From Thermoleophilia bacterium (GTDB lineage Bacteria; Actinomycetota; Thermoleophilia; RBG-16-64-13): a stretch of 9,933 bases of DNA. The stretch is taken from contig JAFGIH010000593.1 in NCBI GenBank assembly GCA_016929985.1, positions 1-9,933 on the forward strand, read 5' to 3'. Each line of letters starts with the position of its first letter. Position 1 is the first letter of the stretch. Made by a program: the position numbers and the translations under genes. This document shows, in pieces, positions 7,608-9,933 of the stretch. The notes beneath the pieces were generated by a model. It worked only from the letters and a program-made list of their open reading frames with translations. It ran no database searches and was not told the DNA's origin.

Positions 7608-9933
7608 TCACAGGATGCCTTCTATCGCCGCCCGCACAATATCGGCCACGATCGCCTGTCCGATGTCATTCAGATGCCAGGCGTCGTCGAGGTAGTACGT
7701 CGTGTCATACTGATCTCCGGGGTCACCGATGTGTTCGTCCACGCATACGTCCGCCAAGGTGTCCGCGTAGTCTTCCCAGTCGCTCCGGATGAGCGCGTTG
7801 GCGGCGGACCTGACCGGCTCGTATGGTGGTACGTTGCCGAACGGCAGGACGGTCAACAACACCACCTGGTAGCCGGCCGCCTTGCGCGCCAAGCAGTATG
7901 CCTTCAGCTCGTCGTGTACCTGGGTCGCGCTGTAGCCGTGGTCAATGGAGACGCAGCCCTCCCACACCACGCAGATGTTGTGGTGATAGGCGGCACTGAA
8001 GAGTGTGTCGATCTCGGTCACCGCGTCGGCTGCCATCTGGGCGATGGTCTGTCCGCCTTTGGCCACGTTTGCCTTGATCCAGGCGCCGGCCGTCGGGTTG
8101 CTGATATCGGCCACCATGCGTGTGGCCCAGTCATTGCCCGGCGTGGAACCCGACCCGGCCGCCAGGGAGGAACCGTCAATCACGATCAGGCCATCTCGGG
8201 TATCTTCCGGCGGCAGCTCGGTGAGAGTCCCGACGATGTCGAAAGCATCTACGTTGATCTTGAGTCCCGTGCTGTACTCGCCAGGCTGCCGCGGGCAGAA
8301 GAGCGTGATGGTATGTAGGCCCTCGGAGAGAGAGCCCGAGCTCCAGACCACCTGCTGGGACTGTGCAGTCTCGCTGGAGAGATCTACCGTCATCGGTCCC
8401 GCGCCGTCCAGGGAGACGGTGGCCAGGCCATACTCCGGCGCCGTCCTCGCGATCCAGTCGATACTCGTCCCGGTGAAGGCGGCGCGGACCTGCGCTCCGA
8501 CGGCGCTCGTGGAGGTGATAGTCCCGGCGGAAGCCGAGGGATACGCTGCCGTGTTCCAGTCGCCCGCGTAGACGATCAGCGGGTCATCCTCCTCGTAGCG
8601 CACCGGCGACCCGAAGCGGAACAGCGCCTTGTCCACCGGCAGACTGGTGCCCTCCGGGCCGCTCACTGTGATGTAGAACGGTCCGGCCTCATGTGCGGGA
8701 GAGTTGGCGGTGATCTGGGTGTCAGAATCCAGCACGAACGTAGCGGCATCCGTGCCACCGAACTGCACCGCCGTCGCGTCCAGGAAGTTGGCCCCGGTGA
8801 TGGTGACCGCGGTGCCACCGGTGGCAGGTCCCCATGTGGGGCTGAGCGCCGCTATCTCGGGGATCCGCAGGAAAGTGAAGTCGTTGGCCGGGCCGGCGGC
8901 GCCGTCGGCCACGGAGGTACCCCCAGGGGTAGTGACCGTCACATCCACCGTCGCCGAGCCGTGTTCAGGGGTAGCGGCGGTGATCTGGTTCGCCGAATCG
9001 ATGCGGAATGAGGCGGCCGGGACACTGCCGAACAACACCGCCGTCGCCCCGCTCAGTCCGCTGCCGCTGATAGTGACCTCCGTGCCCCCGGACGTGCTCC
9101 CGCTGCTGGGAGCAAGGCCGGTGATCACCGGGAAGGGGATGTAGCGATAGCGGTCGGCCAGGTTGGCATTGCTGGCGCCCGCGGGGGTGGTGACGGTGAC
9201 GTCCACCGTGCCCGCGCCTGGCGGAGCGGTAGCGGTGATCTGGTTGGCCGAGTCGACGGTGAAGGTGGTGGCCGGAACGCCGCCGAAGCCCACCGCCGTC
9301 GCGCCGGAGAAGCCGCTGCCGCTGATGGTGACCACGGTGCCACCCGCCGCCGGGCCACAAGCAGGGCTGACGCCGGTGATCACCGGAGGATCGGGCAACA
9401 ACGCCTTCACCTGCCCGATCACCGGCTCGATGCAGGCGATGAAGGTGAAGTGCTCCACCGCGGGCCCGTTGGCGGTGATGAGGGCAGCGATGGGAGCGGG
9501 CAGCGGTCCGCCCGTGGGACTCAAGAGAAGCATGCCCTCATCTTGGGCCACATAGGGTCCCCCCGCCAGGGCATCAGGGAACTTGTCCCCGGTGGTCAAG
9601 GCGGTGTGGGTGAAGGTGAGACCGGCATAGGTCTGGGCCCAGGCGGCGGCGTTGGCGCATGTGTAGTAGCGGTCGGTGCCGGAGAAGTTGGTAAGACCGG
9701 TGACCCCGCCGGGGAGCTCGGCATAGGTGCCGGCCTTGAGGGCAGTGGTCAGTCCCAGATCGGAGAAGGTACCGGCGGCACTTGAGTGCAGTGCTACCGG
9801 GGGAGGTCCTCCGGCCACGTCAGTAAGGATGATGGGCCACCCTCTAGCGCAGGCCAGGGCCGATACCCCGATGGCGTCGGGGAAGTTGTTGCCGATGGTA
9901 AGGATGCCGGTGGCGGTAGAGATATCCCCACCC
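7608..9933 (-). CDS. Secreted CWB2-IPT(x3)-beta domain-SGNH protein, 5' partial
   Basis: The frame is open to the window edge (last whole codon 9932-9930), so the N-terminus lies outside; GTG 9818 falls inside a CWB2 motif and is not the start. About 774 residues are visible. From 9932 to about 9405 there are one partial and one full CWB2 repeat: TIGNNFPDAIG, then SGTDRYYTC and TTGDKFPDALAGGPY. CWB2 repeats attach surface proteins non-covalently to wall polymers. Three IPT/TIG immunoglobulin-like domains follow (about 9390-8608). Next is a beta-sandwich, carbohydrate-binding-like domain (about 8603-8222; VRYEEDD to INVDAFDIVG). The C-terminal SGNH-like domain (about 8197-7620) has DGSSLAAG with the probable nucleophile Ser at 8168-8166, VAKGGQTI, and DDAWHLNDIG with His at 7676-7674. 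Block I has Ser in place of Asp of GDS, and block III (VVWEGCVSID) lacks the normal Asn. No LPXTG or C-terminal helix is seen. A role in modifying or binding a surface glycan fits; enzymatic activity is uncertain. Confidence 0.85.
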   Translation of the reverse strand, partial: GGDISTATGILTIGNNFPDAIGVSALACARGWPIILTDVAGGPPPVALHSSAAGTFSDLGLTTALKAGTYAELPGGVTGLTNFSGTDRYYTCANAAAWAQTYAGLTFTHTALTTGDKFPDALAGGPYVAQDEGMLLLSPTGGPLPAPIAALITANGPAVEHFTFIACIEPVIGQVKALLPDPPVITGVSPACGPAAGGTVVTISGSGFSGATAVGFGGVPATTFTVDSANQITATAPPGAGTVDVTVTTPAGASNANLADRYRYIPFPVITGLAPSSGSTSGGTEVTISGSGLSGATAVLFGSVPAASFRIDSANQITAATPEHGSATVDVTVTTPGGTSVADGAAGPANDFTFLRIPEIAALSPTWGPATGGTAVTITGANFLDATAVQFGGTDAATFVLDSDTQITANSPAHEAGPFYITVSGPEGTSLPVDKALFRFGSPVRYEEDDPLIVYAGDWNTAAYPSASAGTITSTSAVGAQVRAAFTGTSIDWIARTAPEYGLATVSLDGAGPMTVDLSSETAQSQQVVWSSGSLSEGLHTITLFCPRQPGEYSTGLKINVDAFDIVGTLTELPPEDTRDGLIVIDGSSLAAGSGSTPGNDWATRMVADISNPTAGAWIKANVAKGGQTIAQMAADAVTEIDTLFSAAYHHNICVVWEGCVSIDHGYSATQVHDELKAYCLARKAAGYQVVLLTVLPFGNVPPYEPVRSAANALIRSDWEDYADTLADVCVDEHIGDPGDQYDTTYYLDDAWHLNDIGQAIVADIVRAAIEGIL
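8608..9390 (-). repeat. Three tandem IPT/TIG domain repeats
   Basis: Three diverged copies of about 85-90 residues lie in tandem. Equivalent points, the codons for the QITA motif (+ strand GCGGTGATCTGG), fall at 9232, 8977 and 8707, giving steps of 255 and 270 bp. Each copy carries a GGT.VTI.G start and an ATAV.FG core. The first two are most alike at DNA level, which suggests a later duplication of that pair. The array probably acts as a stalk between wall anchor and C-terminal domains. Confidence 0.8.

Overview
This GC-rich window most likely comes from an actinomycete (Actinomycetota) or close relative. The evidence is the base composition, use of GTG and TTG starts, and a secreted protein with type 2 cell-wall-binding (CWB2) repeats joined to IPT/TIG domains. 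Lineage below phylum cannot be read from the sequence. There are no rRNA, tRNA, transposase, integrase or CRISPR features. Every recognisable gene points to the cell envelope: export of a lipid-linked glycan, O-acylation of surface polymers, and a wall-attached protein.

Layout from left to right. (1) A minus-strand flippase of the Wzx/MVF type (108-1664) ends at a strong 12-bp hairpin (77-105). It starts at TTG, and its start codon overlaps the stop of a 20-codon upstream reading frame (1661-1723). (2) A divergent intergenic region (about 160 bp from the upstream frame's ATG to the next gene) carries a long dyad and a candidate promoter. (3) A plus-strand operon holds a first MBOAT O-acyltransferase (1883-3313), a membrane-anchored SGNH-type protein (3300-4442, overlapping by 14 bp behind a near-perfect Shine-Dalgarno) and an SGNH-type lipoprotein (4496-5266). 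(4) Converging on it are minus-strand genes: a second, paralogous MBOAT (6074-7495), followed one base later by a membrane-anchored CHRD-domain protein (5332-6072). (5) Upstream of that pair, beyond a terminator-like hairpin (7540-7558), is the 3' part of a large secreted protein (7608 to beyond 9933). It has CWB2 repeats, three IPT/TIG domains, a carbohydrate-binding-like beta domain and a C-terminal SGNH domain. Its reading frame stays open to the window edge, so its true start lies outside.

How the genes may work together (inference). The flippase moves a lipid-linked saccharide across the membrane. MBOAT proteins hand acyl groups across the membrane, and SGNH proteins outside usually place them on, or remove them from, a glycan, as in the AlgI/AlgJ/AlgX and PatA/PatB systems. 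The window thus looks like part of a surface-polysaccharide locus with two acylation cassettes arranged tail to tail. Unusual points are the CHRD protein in the place where an MBOAT partner normally sits, the absence of the usual block III Asn from all three SGNH-like proteins, and the combination of a wall-anchoring module with an SGNH domain in one protein.
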